This document shows positions 42,701 through 54,414 of a DNA stretch of 64,000 bases, piece after piece. The stretch is from Ampelocalamus luodianensis (lineage: Eukaryota > Streptophyta > Magnoliopsida > Poales > Poaceae), in the NCBI GenBank assembly GCA_036346255.1, contig CM070636.1, positions 24,063,539-24,127,538 of the forward strand, written 5' to 3'. How positions within the stretch are numbered: position 1 is the stretch's first letter; each line of letters opens with the position of its first letter. A model generated the notes under the pieces. The model made no database searches and was not told the origin of the DNA. It saw only the letters and a list, made by a program, of their open reading frames with translations. A program made the position numbers and the translations under genes.

Positions 42701-44808
42701 CGCTGGGAGGGTCCGAGGCGGCGAGGAGGAGGTGGGGATCGTGCGGCGGCGGTTGCAGGAGGTCGTGGCGTACGAGCGGAGAAAAAGGGGGGAAACTGTT
42801 GGAGATATGCACTAGAGGCAATCATATTCATGATGATATTTCGTTGTATCCATGATTTAATAAATGTTCCTTGAATATTGCCTTTGTGTTGATTAACAAG
42901 TATGTGACTTGTTTGTGAAACTCTTTACTTCTATGGTTATTCTAAAGTTGTCCCTAGTCGGAGTTCATGTGAGGACACACGTGAATGATGGATTAGCACA
43001 TGTATCAGTTGATGACCATGTTTCACAGGTCATAGACATGGAGATGTCAAACCAATAATGTGGACACATGTTTAGAACATGGGGTTGGACCGACCCAATA
43101 TGAGACATAGCAATTATACTTATGGTTCTCTCTACACAATGTGTACGCCTTGTCCTTAAACCTGAGTGTAACATCCCAATTTTAGGCTTGTGTTTCAAAT
43201 GTAAGAAAATGAGTAGAAATTAAAACTTTTTCTTACATCTTGTATTTCCTGTTTGTACTGAACAGCTATTGTACAAGAAGTTATGGAAATACAAAGTCAC
43301 AAGTCTTTGATCCAAATCTTGATCCTTCAAAAACATTCTTGTTCCATCTTGTGATAATCTCCTGGAAATATTTTTCCTAAATTCTTGGGTTGGCTTGGGG
43401 CTCCTCTGAAAAATTCCACAATTTTTAGAAATTGTTTGAATGCTGTTGGAGGAAAGTCAACCCAATTCAAAATCTGGTCAAACCTTGGACCAGCACCTTG
43501 GCAAATTTTTGGAGGAAAATCCACAGCACCAAAACCTCTGAAAATTTTATTCAAGGTCAATCCTTTAGCTGGCAAACTCCTGTAAAAATTTCAAGATTTT
43601 TGAAGTTGTTTTGCTAGTTCAAACAATTCTCCAGAGTGCAGCCCTTCCAAAAACCAAAAATAAAGTTCTGGTTCGAGTCAGGCTCGAGCCCGAGTCCGAC
43701 CCAGCCAATTGACTCGCTCGAGTCAAGTCACCAGGCCGCACCCGAGCTTGATCCTGGTCCTCTGTGGGTGAGCCGTTGGATTTAAAATCCAACGCTCACA
43801 AACCACCCCGCCATCTCTTCTGTTCTTCTTCTTCCTCCTCTCATCGTACCGCGCGTGCGAGCGAGGGTAGGTGAGCAGTGCAGGCCTCCGTCGCATCGTG
43901 GGGCCCGTCAACGGCTCTGAACCTCGCTTTTGCCCATGTAAGGTGCAGCGCTGACCTTACCTGCTCTTCCCTCGTTTTCTCGCGCGGCAGTAGCTTTAGG
44001 TCACTTCGTCATTAGAGCTCCGTCCTCGTGCTCCGGGGACCTTCGAGTACTTGAGCACCTCTTAGCCTTCCTCGAGTCTCCTTCGCTCTCACAACCTCCT
44101 ACCCCAGCTCACCTCTGCTTGTGGAGCTCGAAACCCCCGAAAACACCAAACCACCATTTTCGGCCGTGGAGCTCTCCTGGTGTTTTCGGCGCTCCAGTGG
44201 TTCTTATTCGATTCTTCTTGTGCCACCCCGAACTCCTTATTGTTCGAATCTTTTCCCCTAACTTAATTTTGGGATTCATTTCACAGGAACCATTCGATTT
44301 TAAGTTGGGCATTTCGGTCGAAAAGGAGACTCCGTCGTTTCCAACTCCGGTGAGTGTTCTCCACCCAACCTTTTGGTTTGGACCACCTCTGGGTCATCGC
44401 AACCTCGTCCTTCTCATTCTTTTGTCCTCTGTTGGCTCAGAGCATCTTATCGCTGTCGTCTTCTTCATCTCCGGTTGCGGTCGCTGCCGCCAGCTCGCCT
44501 CTGACCTATCTTGGACCTCTTCGTTGTCCAGGTGAGTTCGCGTTATCCCTTAAGTGCTTAAGGACCTGTTAGTTTAGCTCGGAGCGGAGCTTTTCTCTGT
44601 TTTCGGTTTTTACCGGAAGCACTCCCCCGCCCCTCTCCGGCTCGTCGGTGGTACAGGCCAGCTCCGCCGTCGAGAATAGTTTCATCCTGTTCGCAACAGT
44701 ATTTAGAACATTTCTGGTTAGGTAGATAGCGCGGCCGTGGCTTTGGTCGTCGGCGACGTGCCGGCAAGCAAACCGCGATGCTCTGTCCCTTGTCGGATTT
44801 TCGACAAG

Positions 44809-45960
44809 TCTTAGGACCTCCTCGAGTTCATCGTGGCCGCTCACGACCTCTCCAAGATTAGATCTGGGCCTTAGGTTCTGTTCCGAAAAATCATAAGCCT
44901 CTGGACCTCCCCCTAGTTTAATCTCAGCCGTTAAGACCACCCCCAAGTCAGATCTGTACCGTAGAGGGTTTTCCGTGTAAATTTCTAAGTCCCAAGACCT
45001 CCTAGAGCATTCTCCGCCGTTAAAAGACCTCCTAGGATTAGCTCTTAGCCGTTAGATCCTGGTCCGCGAAAACTCTTAGTGCCAGGACCTCCCCTAGGGT
45101 TGATCCTAACCGTCTAGGACCACCCCGGTTAAATCCTAGCCGCTAGGACCACTCCTGCGCAAAAGGACCTCCTCTGGGTCATTTTGCCAAAACCACCCCC
45201 TGGACCTCCACCGAGGTCCTCTTTGCAAAAAGGCCTCCCCTCGGTCATTTTGCAAAGACCACCCTCAGGGTCCTCTTTGTAAAAAGCCACCCCTGGCCTT
45301 TTACAAAGAAAACCCCGCTCAGGACCTCTTAGGCTCAATCCTAGCCGTTCACGACCTCCCCGGAGTTATATCTGAGCGTTAGATCTCCTTTGCAAAATCC
45401 TTAGTCTCAGGACCTCCCTCCGTGACGATCTGGACCGTTCAGGACCTCCCTAGGCCTTATCTGAGCCGTCCAGATCTCCTCCCGTTAAAACCCTGTCACT
45501 TAGGACCTCCCCGAGTAGATCTTGGCCGTCCAAGACCTCCTCGGTTGAATCCCAGCCGATCAGGACCTCCTCGTTTGACCTTGATCGCCCGGGACCTCCT
45601 CACTTGATCGTGTCCGTTAAAGACCTCCCTCTGGAGATCTAGACCGTTGAAGACCTCCTCCGTGAGATCTTAGCCGTCCGACCTCCCTCGTAGGTTTACC
45701 CTTAGGACCTCCCCTAGTGCTCGGGACGCGGATCTTGATCGGCGGTCCACGATCTCCGTTAAGCGCGAGGACACGCTGCGTGCACTGTGCATGCACGGTG
45801 CGTGATCGTTGGATCCAATCTCGGCGGTCCGGACCTCCCAAGTGCGGGAGGAGGTCTTCCGTGCGCGTGCTGAGGTCCGTGGCGTGCGATGAAGGATCGG
45901 CGGCCCACGACCTCTCCTTTGTCTTCCAGTTCATTTGGACCTCCCGAGAGCTCAAATTTT
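44809..45960 (+). repeat. Degenerate GACCTCC array, arm 1
   Basis: About 25 copies of (A/G)GACCTCC(T/C) at about 30-60 bp spacing, alternating with GATCT...CCGTT segments such as GATCTTGGCCGTCC. The matching array on the opposite strand is at 51650-52620. Confidence 0.8.
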
Positions 45961-46589
45961 CTAAGTCTTTTATTGTTTCAAATTTCAAAAGTGCATAACT
46001 TTGTCATTTTAGCTTCTTTTTGAATGATTCCAGTTGCTGTAGCTTTGTTATAGTATGAACTTTAATCTGAAAATGGATTTAGGCACTGTTATGTAGTAGA
46101 AAATGATAGAAACTACATGATCTTGTTTAGTGAAAATAGTGGTTTAGAAATTCATTGAAAATTTGTAAAATGCATAATTTATTCTCTGTAATCCCAAACT
46201 GAGCAAACTAAGTTTTGTTAAAACCCACTAAGAATGTACTGTAATATAGAATAGGTCTTCATATAATCCTTGCCACTGAAATTAATGGTTCACTAGTTTT
46301 AGAAGTTAGAAAAATCATAACTAATTCATTTCAACTTCAAATTGTGCAAACTCAGTTTTGCTGTTGTTAGGATAACCATATCTACCCACCATAAAAATTT
46401 CAAGTTCCAGATCATTCTAGAAATTTTCATCATGAACAGTAACCAAAATTAATTTAATTATGATTTTTCAGGCTGAGAGAACTTAGATTAGCCATAACTT
46501 TTTCATGCTAAGTCCAAATGAAGTGATTCTTGTTTCTAAAATTGTCTAAAATCAACCTCTAGCTGCTGTGGAAATTTCATTGGAATTGG

Positions 46590-46805
46590 ATGTTCTTTGC
46601 TGTTGAGTTCCTTTTGGTGTTCTTCGTTCTTATCGGTTTTTATCGCCTTTTCACGTTAGGTTCCGAAGAATTTTTTGAACCTGAGCACTCCCCTCTGCAG
46701 CAAGACCAATCCCAGCAAGGCAAGCAGTTTGATCATGTTAATCCCAGTATTTTAAGTATTTATGTTGATTACAACTTCTATGTATGCATTGCTACTTTGT
46801 GTTAA
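46590..46805 (+). other. Short frame conserved in both arms
   Basis: A 71-residue frame with a hydrophobic start (LLVFFVLIGFYRLFTLG) and a polar tail (EHSPLQQDQ). Arm 2 has nearly the same frame at 50796-51005 on the minus strand. Conservation follows from the overall identity of the arms, so this is not evidence of a gene. Confidence 0.3.
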
Positions 46806-47086
46806 ACTATTGTCGTTAGTTGGCCTAGTAGATGCATTTCCTTAGCAAATGATTATCCTCTACTACCATGATCCTAGGCATTGCTGTGATTTAGAGTTCG
46901 TGGATGAGCTCTTGTCACTTAGTAGTTTGCGAATTAATTGCTTAGCCATGCTTAGCTTCGGTAGAAATGGGCGGTTATCGACTTGTCGATAACCTTGATC
47001 ACATAAAACTTATTATGATTATGATTTCCACCTTGTGCCATGTCTATTTATGAAAACTAAAACCTAAAAAAAAATGATTTAGACTT

Positions 47087-47900
47087 GGGCACAATGGTAT
47101 GATTGGTGTGCTTCAGGTGTGGCTGAATGGTGCCGGGTCATTAAGGACCGAGTTACTTGCGTCAACAGATCTTGAGCATTTTTGCGTGCTAACCACACTA
47201 GAGGGTATGGGACCTCTCTTGACTTAGTACTTTGGCGTGTATTGGCTTCGGGTCGCAGGGAGTCGCAGGAGGGATGGTGTTGGGAGCATTGTAGAGTCCG
47301 AAAGGCTTCCCGCCCGTAACGGTGGTTGTCTTTCGGCTGGCAATGTAAGCGTATGGGTTTCTATCCATACGAGCGGCTCGTGGTTAATACTATTGGAAAA
47401 CGTCTCGTAGGACTTAGCCGTGCCGGCATACCTTCGGAAGTGTGCTTTGTGGCTTAAAGGCGGTCTGAAGTGTGGGTACATTGGTAACTCGCAATGGGCA
47501 CAATGGTATGATTGGTGTGCTTCTGGGTGTGACTGGAATGGTGCCCGGGTCATTAAGGACCGAGTTACTTGCGCCACCGTACTGAGCATTTTTGCGTGCT
47601 AACCACACTAGAGGGTATGGGACCTCTCTTGACTTAGTACTTTGGAGTGTATTGGCTTCGGGTCGCAGGGAGTCGCAGGAGGGATGGTGTTGGGAGCATT
47701 GTAGTGCCCGAAAGACTTCACCCGTGATGGAATTTGTTGTCTTTCGGCTTGCAATGTAAGCGTATGGGTTTCTATCCATACGAGCGGCTCGTAGTCAATG
47801 CACAATATTGGAAAGCGTCTCGTAGGACTTAGCCGTGCGGCATACCTTGGAAGTGTGCTTTGTGGCTTAAAGGCGATGCGAGTGTGGGTACATTGGTACA
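47087..47900 (+). repeat. 409-bp tandem duplication in arm 1
   Basis: Both units start GGGCACAATGGTATGATTGG (47087, 47496) and carry the same CTAACCACACTAGAGGG and CCATACGAGCGGCTCG segments. Arm 2 has a single unit (about 50110-50513). Confidence 0.85.
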
Positions 47901-47952
47901 CCTGCGGGGTTAAAACTATTCGAATAGCCTCGTCCTAGGTTATGGACACGCT
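47883..47952 (+). repeat. Multi-palindrome LTR block, copy 5
   Basis: GTGTGGGTACATTGGTACAC, CCTGCGGGG, palindrome CTATTCGAATAG (47916-47927), then GTCCTAGGTTATGGAC. Confidence 0.85.
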
Positions 47953-48251
47953 CGGATATGCCCGTGAGAACTAGACTACAACCTTTTAATTAAAACTTGA
48001 TGGGTGAGTACGAATCGGGATTAGTGCTATGTTGTGGTGACTATTGGGATAGTCACTTCCAGGTGGTTACTCGTATGTATCTTTATTTACTGTTATTTTG
48101 ACAACAAAACAGATTTACAAACTTGCTTTTAAATGTATTACATTATTGCAAATAAAGTTGGCTTTATGCAAAATGAGACATACAACCTCCACCTAAATAA
48201 GCTTGCATGTAGTTTATGAATAGGTCTGCTATTCCACACGTCAAGTCTTGC

Positions 48252-48267
48252 AGTACCTTTATGTACT
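48252..48267 (+). repeat. Terminal LTR hairpin (AGTAC / GTACT)
   Basis: Stem AGTAC, loop CTTTAT, stem GTACT (48263-48267), preceded by CTTGC. About 430 bp before the LTR end. Confidence 0.7.
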
Positions 48268-49225
48268 CAGTTATCTTGCTTAAATGTATTTGTTGCAAGA
48301 GGAAGAAGGTGAGCTCGAGGGCCTCACTTTTGTGAGCTTTGTTGTGGTAGCTTGCGGGCGACTAGCTTAGCGGCGGTCGGTTGCCTTGTGGGTTATGTTG
48401 GCTAACCTGGTCGACTTTTGTTCTAGCCATCTTATGGCACCTTTTGCTTCCACTGTCTTTCTTGTATATTGTTCTATTTGGCCGGTCGGCTCTTTTGTAA
48501 TAACTTTACTTTATGTATGTCATTGTTGAACTTAGTGATGTATGGTGTATGGAAATGATGTGTAATTTTGTGATGATGTGCATATGCTGCAATTCTGGGA
48601 AGCATATGTCCATCGAGGCTTAGAATGTTTAATTAGTAATGCTAGAACCATTTGGAGGTTAAGTGTTACTAGTTAAATATTCCGGGTCCTCACACTGAGA
48701 TTGTCGCATGTACTTGAGATGTGAATCGACCTACTTAGGGGCTATCAAACACTACTCCGTAACTGAGTAGTTATAAAGGTAGCTTTCGGGTTTGTCATGA
48801 AGCATGTTTGCGAGGCATGGTCGGTCGAGATGGGATTTGCCCTCTCTACAGAGAGATATCTCGGGCCCTCGGTGATCGGATCGAGAAATGCATGGCCATG
48901 CTACTTAAGGTTAAGAGTTAACCTAGTAAGGGATTCGGATCACGGGATCGAGAAAGAGTGGTCGACTTGGAGCTCGACCGAATATCGTGAGGCAAAGGGA
49001 TTGGCATGTACATAACATTGTGATGGTTCGTCCGATATGATCTTTACGTGTGTTTAGGAGTTGGCACGTCTTGCTAGAGGCCGCTACCAACTATTGACCA
49101 AGTATGTGTACTTGCGTCATGTCTAAACATACGTGAACCTATAGGGTCACACACTTAAGGGGCTGAAGCCTAATTCGGATTGGATCCGAATTAGACTGGG
49201 CATTGAGTCCTAATGGGCTTCTATT

Positions 49226-49337
49226 CGTAAATTGATGGTGGGCCTAATTCACAAAATGTTAAGTTAAACATATGCCCTCCCAATTAAACTTTGCACCATC
49301 CCATGTCTTGTAAATTGATGGTGGGCCTATAAAATTA
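49226..49337 (+). other. Filler DNA at a rearranged junction
   Basis: Between copia LTR sequence (to about 49225) and arm 2, about 90 bp match the copia's own leader at 55336-55429, beginning CACAAAATGTTAAG and ending CTATAAAATTAG. AATTGATGGTGGGCCTA occurs twice (about 49232 and 49314). About 370 bp of copia LTR and the last 14 bp or so of arm 2 are missing. Confidence 0.85.
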
Positions 49338-49753
49338 GAATATTTAACTAGTAACACTTAACCTCCAAATGGTTCTAGCGTTACTAATTAAACATTCTAA
49401 GCCTCGATGGACATATGCTTCCCAGAATTGCAGCATATGTACATCATCACAAAATTACACATTATTTCCGTACAACATACATCACTAAGTTCAACAACGA
49501 CATACATAAAGTAAAGTTATTACAAAAGAGCCGACCGGCCAAATAGGACAACAAACAAGAATGACAGCGGAAGCAAAAGGTGTCATAAGATGGCTAGAAT
49601 AAAAGTCGATCGGTTAGCCACACCACCCACAAGGCAACCGACCGGGCCGCCAAGCTAGACGCCTCGCAAGCTACCACAGCACAACTCACAGAAGTGAGAC
49701 CCCCTCAAGCTCACCTTCTTCCTCTGCAACAATTACAATTAAGCAAGATAACT

Positions 49754-49771
49754 GAGTACACAAAGGTACTC
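49754..49771 (-). repeat. Terminal LTR hairpin (GAGTAC / GTACTC)
   Basis: Stem GAGTAC, loop ACAAAG, stem GTACTC (49766-49771). Compared with arm 1 the stem has one more pair. Confidence 0.75.
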
Positions 49772-50071
49772 GCAAGACTAACGTGTGGAATAGCAGACCT
49801 ATTCATAAACTACATGCAAGCTCATTTAGGTGGAGGTTGTATGTCTCATTTTGCATAAAGCCAACTTTATTTGCAATAATGTAATACATTTAAAAGCAAG
49901 TTTGCAAATCTGTTTTGTTATTAAAATAACAGCGAAATAAAGATACATACAAGTAACCACCTGGAAGTGACTATCCCAATAGCCACCACAACATAGCACG
50001 AATCCCCAATTCGTACCACCCATCAAGTTTTAATTAAAAGGTTGTAGTCTAGTTCTCACAGGGCGTATCCG

Positions 50072-50140
50072 AGCGTGTCCATAACCTAGGACGAGGCTAT
50101 TCGAATAGTTTTAACCTGCGGGGTGTACCAATGTACCCAC
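50072..50140 (-). repeat. Multi-palindrome LTR block, copy 6
   Basis: Complement of copy 5: CTATTCGAATAG at 50097-50108, flanked by GTCCATAACCTAGGAC and TGTACCAATGTACCCACAC. Confidence 0.85.
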
Positions 50141-52860
50141 ACTTGGACCACCTTTAAGCCACAAAGCACACTTCCGGGTATGCCGCACGGCTAAGTCCTA
50201 CGAGACGTTTTCCAATATTGTGTATTAACCACGAGCCGCTCGTATGGATAGAAACCCATACGCTTACATTGCCGGTAGAAGACAACCACCGTTCGGGCGG
50301 AAGCCTTCGGACTCTACAATGCTCCCAACACCATCCCTCCTGCGACTCCTGCGACCAAGCCAATACACGCCAAAGTACTAAGTCAAGAGAGGTCCCATAC
50401 CCTCTAGTGTGGTTAGCACGCAAAATGCTCAAGACGTGACGACAAGTAACTCGGTCCTTAATGACCGGGCACCATTCGATCACACCTAAGCACACCAATC
50501 ATACCATTGTGCCCAAGTCTAAATCATTTTTTTTTAGGTTTTAGTTTTCATAAATAGACATGGCACAAGGTGGAAATCATAATCATAATAAGTTTTATGT
50601 GATCAAGGTTATCGACAAGTCGATAACCGCCCATTTCTACCGAAGCTAAGCATGGCTAAGCAATTAATTCGCAAACTACTAAGTGACAAGAGCTCATCCA
50701 CGAACTCTAAATCACAACAATGCCTAGGCTCATGGTAGTAGAGGATAATCATTTGCTAAGGAAATGCATCTACTAGGCCAACTAACGACAATAGTTTAAC
50801 ACAAAGTAGCAATGCATACATAGAAGTTGTAATCAACATAAATACTTAAAATACTGGGATTAACATGGTCAAACTGCTTGCCTTGCGGGGATTGGTCTTG
50901 CTGCAGAGGGGAGTGCTCAGGTTCAACAAATTCTTCGGAACCTAACGTGAAAAGGCGATAAAAACCGATAAGAACGAAGAACACCAAAAGGGAACTCAAC
51001 AGCAAAGAACATCCAAATCCAATGAAATTTCTACAGCAGCTAGAGGTTGATTTTAGACAATTTTAGAAACAAGAATCACTTCATTTGGACTTAGCATGAA
51101 AAAGTTATGGCTAAACTAAGTTCTCTCAGCCTGAAAAATCCTAATTAAATTAATTACGGCTACTGTTCATGGTGAAAATTTCTAGAATGATCTGGAACTT
51201 GAAATTTTTATGATAGGTAGATATGGTTATCCTAACAACAGAAAAACTGAGTTTGCACAATTTGGAGTTGAAATGAATTAGTTATGATTTTTCTAAGTTC
51301 TAAAGCTAGCATATATCACTCATCAGGAACATAACTAAGGACAAGGCCTAGTCCACAATAAAGCATGTCCACAGATAACTTTTACCAAGTTGAGTTTGCT
51401 CAGTTTGGATTTATAGAGAAACAGTTATGCATTTTACAAATTTTCAAAGAATTTCTAGACATCATTATTCACTAAACAAGATCATGTAGTTAAAACCATT
51501 TTCTGCTACACAACAGTGCCTACATTCATTCTCAGATTAAAATTCATACTATAACAAAGCTACAGCAACTGGAATCATTCAAAAAGGAGTTAAAATGACA
51601 AAGTTATGCACTTTTGAAATTTGAAACATCAAAAGACTTAGAGAATGCGAGCTCTCGGGAGGTCCAACTGAACTGAAAGACAAAGGAGAGGTCATGGGCC
51701 GTCGATGCTTCATCGCACGGCCACAGACCTCGAAACACAGCGCACAGGAGACCTCCTCCCGCACTGGGGAGGTCTGGGCCGTTGAGATTGGATCCAACGG
51801 CCACGACTAGTGCATGCACAGCGCACGCAAAAGAGGTCCACGCGCCTAACAGAGATCGTGACCGTCAGATCAAGATCTGGCGGTCCCGAGCACTAGGGGA
51901 GGTCCTAAAGCTTTAAATCCAAGGAAGGAGGTCGGGACGGTCAAGATTTCTCGGGGGAGGTCCCAACGGTCTAGATCTCCAGAGGGAGGTCCTACGGCTA
52001 AATCTACGGAGGAGGTCTAGCCCGTTAGATCTAAATCTAACGGTTTAGAGGAGGTCCTGAGGAGGAGGAGGTCCTAGACGCTACGGATCTAAAGGAGGAG
52101 GTCCTAGACGGTCAAGATCTACTCTACTCGGGAGGTCCTAAGCGATAGGGTTTTAATCGGAGGAGATGCGGGCGGCTCAGTTGGGCCTAGGGAGGTCTGA
52201 GCAGTTCGGATCGACGCGGAGGGAGGTCTTTTGCCAAGAGGACCTTGGAGGAGGTCCGGGGGCTTTTCTTTTATAAAAGACCGGGGTGGTCTTTACAAAG
52301 AGGACCCTAAGGGTGGTCTTTAGGGGTGGTCTTTACAAAATGACCACGGGAGGTCTTTTTGCAGAGTGGTCCTATCGGCGAGATTCAACCAGGTGGTCTG
52401 GGCGGCTAGGATCAAAACAAAGGGAGGTCCTGGCGCTAGGTTTTAACAGAGATGGATCCTCGACCAAGAGCTAATCGAGGAGGTCTTCAACGGCCGAGAT
52501 TAACCCTAGGAGGTCCTAAGACTTAGAGTTTTCATAGAAAGCGCTCTACGGCACGAATCTAATCTTGGGGTGATCTTTAACGGCTACGATTCCTCCAAGG
52601 AGGTCGGGGCTTAGAGGGCACGCGCGCACCGCCGCAAGACGGCAATAAAGGCAACCTCGGCGACCATTAATGCCAATCATAAGTTCACGGATCTGTCCGA
52701 GTGCGACCGCGACAAAACACCGAGTCAAAGAAGAGCTCACCGCGCGGCGTGGACCACGCCGCGGGAACCAAGGGCACCACTAAGCTCATAAAAACACCGC
52801 GGACCTCGGGCTAACTCGACGGCGGCGATGGCTCGAGCAGCGGCGCCGAGAGGGTGGTAA

Positions 52861-52980
52861 TTAGGTTTTCTGCAAAACCGACAAAATCTAGAAGGCTTGC
52901 TACGCTCTAATCTAGCTAAGTTAGGTTTTCGGCAAAACCGACAAAATCTAGAAGGCTTGCTACGCTCTAATCTAGCTAAG
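52861..52980. repeat. 60-bp tandem duplication
   Basis: Two 60-bp units (52861-52920, 52921-52980) differing at one base (T or G, eleventh position). Each starts TTAGGTTTTC and ends TCTAGCTAAG. Not present in arm 1. Confidence 0.95.
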
Positions 52981-54402
52981 CCTAGAGCTCTAGGAGGCTA
53001 GGATGAACTCACCAAGGCCAAGATGAGATCCAAAGGAGCTCGGAGGAGAGGTTGATGCCGAAGGAGGTGCTCCGATGACCAAGCTCACCGGAGACGAAGA
53101 AGAAAGCAGGGACGGCCTTGGATAATTGAACAAGTTGGAAAACCAAGTTCGCAATTAAACCACAGGAGCTCGGGTGATCTTGAAGAACTTCAAAAACCGA
53201 CAATGGTGTGTTCTTGAAGTTTGGTGGAGGGAGAGAAAGACTAAAGGAAACAGGGAGGAGCTCGGGGTCTTAAGAAGACAAGGAGCAAAGCCATGGGCAG
53301 AGCAAGTTTCGGGTGCACACACCCTGCCATGGACTTGCTAGATGTGACAGGAGCTGGTAGGGCTGACTTCTTTTTAGGGCAAAGGTCTGACATACAATCA
53401 ATGCATGGCAGAAAGAGACGTTGGGAAGGACCAAAAAGTGACAGGCCATTGCTCCCAACTGCTCTGACACTGACACAAGCACAGGTGCGGGAAAACCATG
53501 ATGACCAACCTCGGGAAGGTCGTGGAGAAGAAAAACAGGGCTGAGGGAGGTCCTGGATGTCCCAGATGCACTCGGGGAGGTCTTGGACGTCCTTGATCTC
53601 CCGAGGCAGAGGAGGTCTTAGCGGAGAGGGGGTCCTAGGGAGGTCCTAGACCGCAGGATCAACATCTCTCGGCTGAGGGTGCTCGAGTGCTCAGTAGAGC
53701 AGCGGGGAGGTCGGGAGCATTGGATGAGAATCCAACGGCCTGGACCACCCACCGCTGACGCCCGAGGAGGTCTAAGTGGCTGGCTCGACCGAGACCAAAA
53801 GCTGGGTCGGACTCGGGTCTGACTCGAGCCCGAGTCTGACTCAGACCTAAACTGAGTTTTCAAGCTGATTTGGAGTTTGAGGATTTGATTGAGATAGCAA
53901 ACTCACTCCAAAAATTATGAAATTTTTACAGGAGCTTGCTAGCTGAGTTATTGACCTTGTATAAAATTTTCAGAGGTTTTTGTGCTATACATTTTCCCCT
54001 AAAAATTCCACAATGTGATGGTCCCCAGTTTGACCAGAATTTGGGTAGGTTTGACTGACCTCCAAAAGTATTCAAACAATTTCTAAAAAAAAATTGTGAA
54101 ATTTTTCAGAGGGGTTACATACCAACCCAAGAATTTAGGAAAAATATTTCCAGGAGATTATCACAAGATGGAACAAGAATGTTTTTGAAGGATCAATATT
54201 TGGATCAAAGACTTGTGACTATGTACTTCCATAACTCTTGTACCATAATTGTTTAGTACATACAGGAAATACATGATGTAAGAAAAAGTTTTAATTTCTA
54301 CTCATTTTCTTACATTTGAAACACAAGCCCAAAATTGGGATGTCACAGTTTACGGGTAGAATTTTTAATTTGCGCTAGTGTAGCCTACCCGTAGCCCTAC
54401 AG

Positions 54403-54414
54403 TGGTATTAGAGC
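54403..54414 (+). other. Primer-binding site of the copia element
   Basis: TGGTATTAGAGC two bases after the LTR end; differs from the initiator-tRNA-Met complement by one C-to-T. Confidence 0.8.

Larger units (their letters stand above)
43167..48694 (+). mobile_element. Solo LTR (5.5 kb) in the copia left LTR, arm 1 of an inverted pair
   Basis: Begins TGTAACATCCCAATTTTAGG and ends CCGGGTCCTCACA, flanked by perfect CTGAG (43162-43166, 48695-48699). It contains one CGTTGGATTT hairpin (43774-43794), the GACCTCC array (44809-45960), several AAAGTTATG modules (46000-46540), a 409-bp tandem duplication (47087-47900), the palindrome block (47883-47952) and terminal hairpin (48252-48267). No protein-coding capacity; the family has one of the longest LTRs here. 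Confidence 0.93.
49338..54347 (-). mobile_element. LTR (5.0 kb), arm 2 of the inverted pair
   Basis: The same family as 43167-48694, on the opposite strand; ends GGGATGTCACA (54347), the complement of an LTR start, and begins inside the LTR end at GAATATTTAAC. It has the palindrome block (50072-50140), terminal hairpin (49754-49771), GACCTCC array (51650-52620 as GGAGGTC) and a perfect-length 60-bp tandem duplication (52861-52980). No target duplication is visible because the left junction is rearranged. Confidence 0.88.

Noticed and set aside
46590..46805. Short hydrophobic protein gene kept in two copies
   Set aside because: The whole surrounding LTR is equally conserved between the arms; no separate coding evidence.
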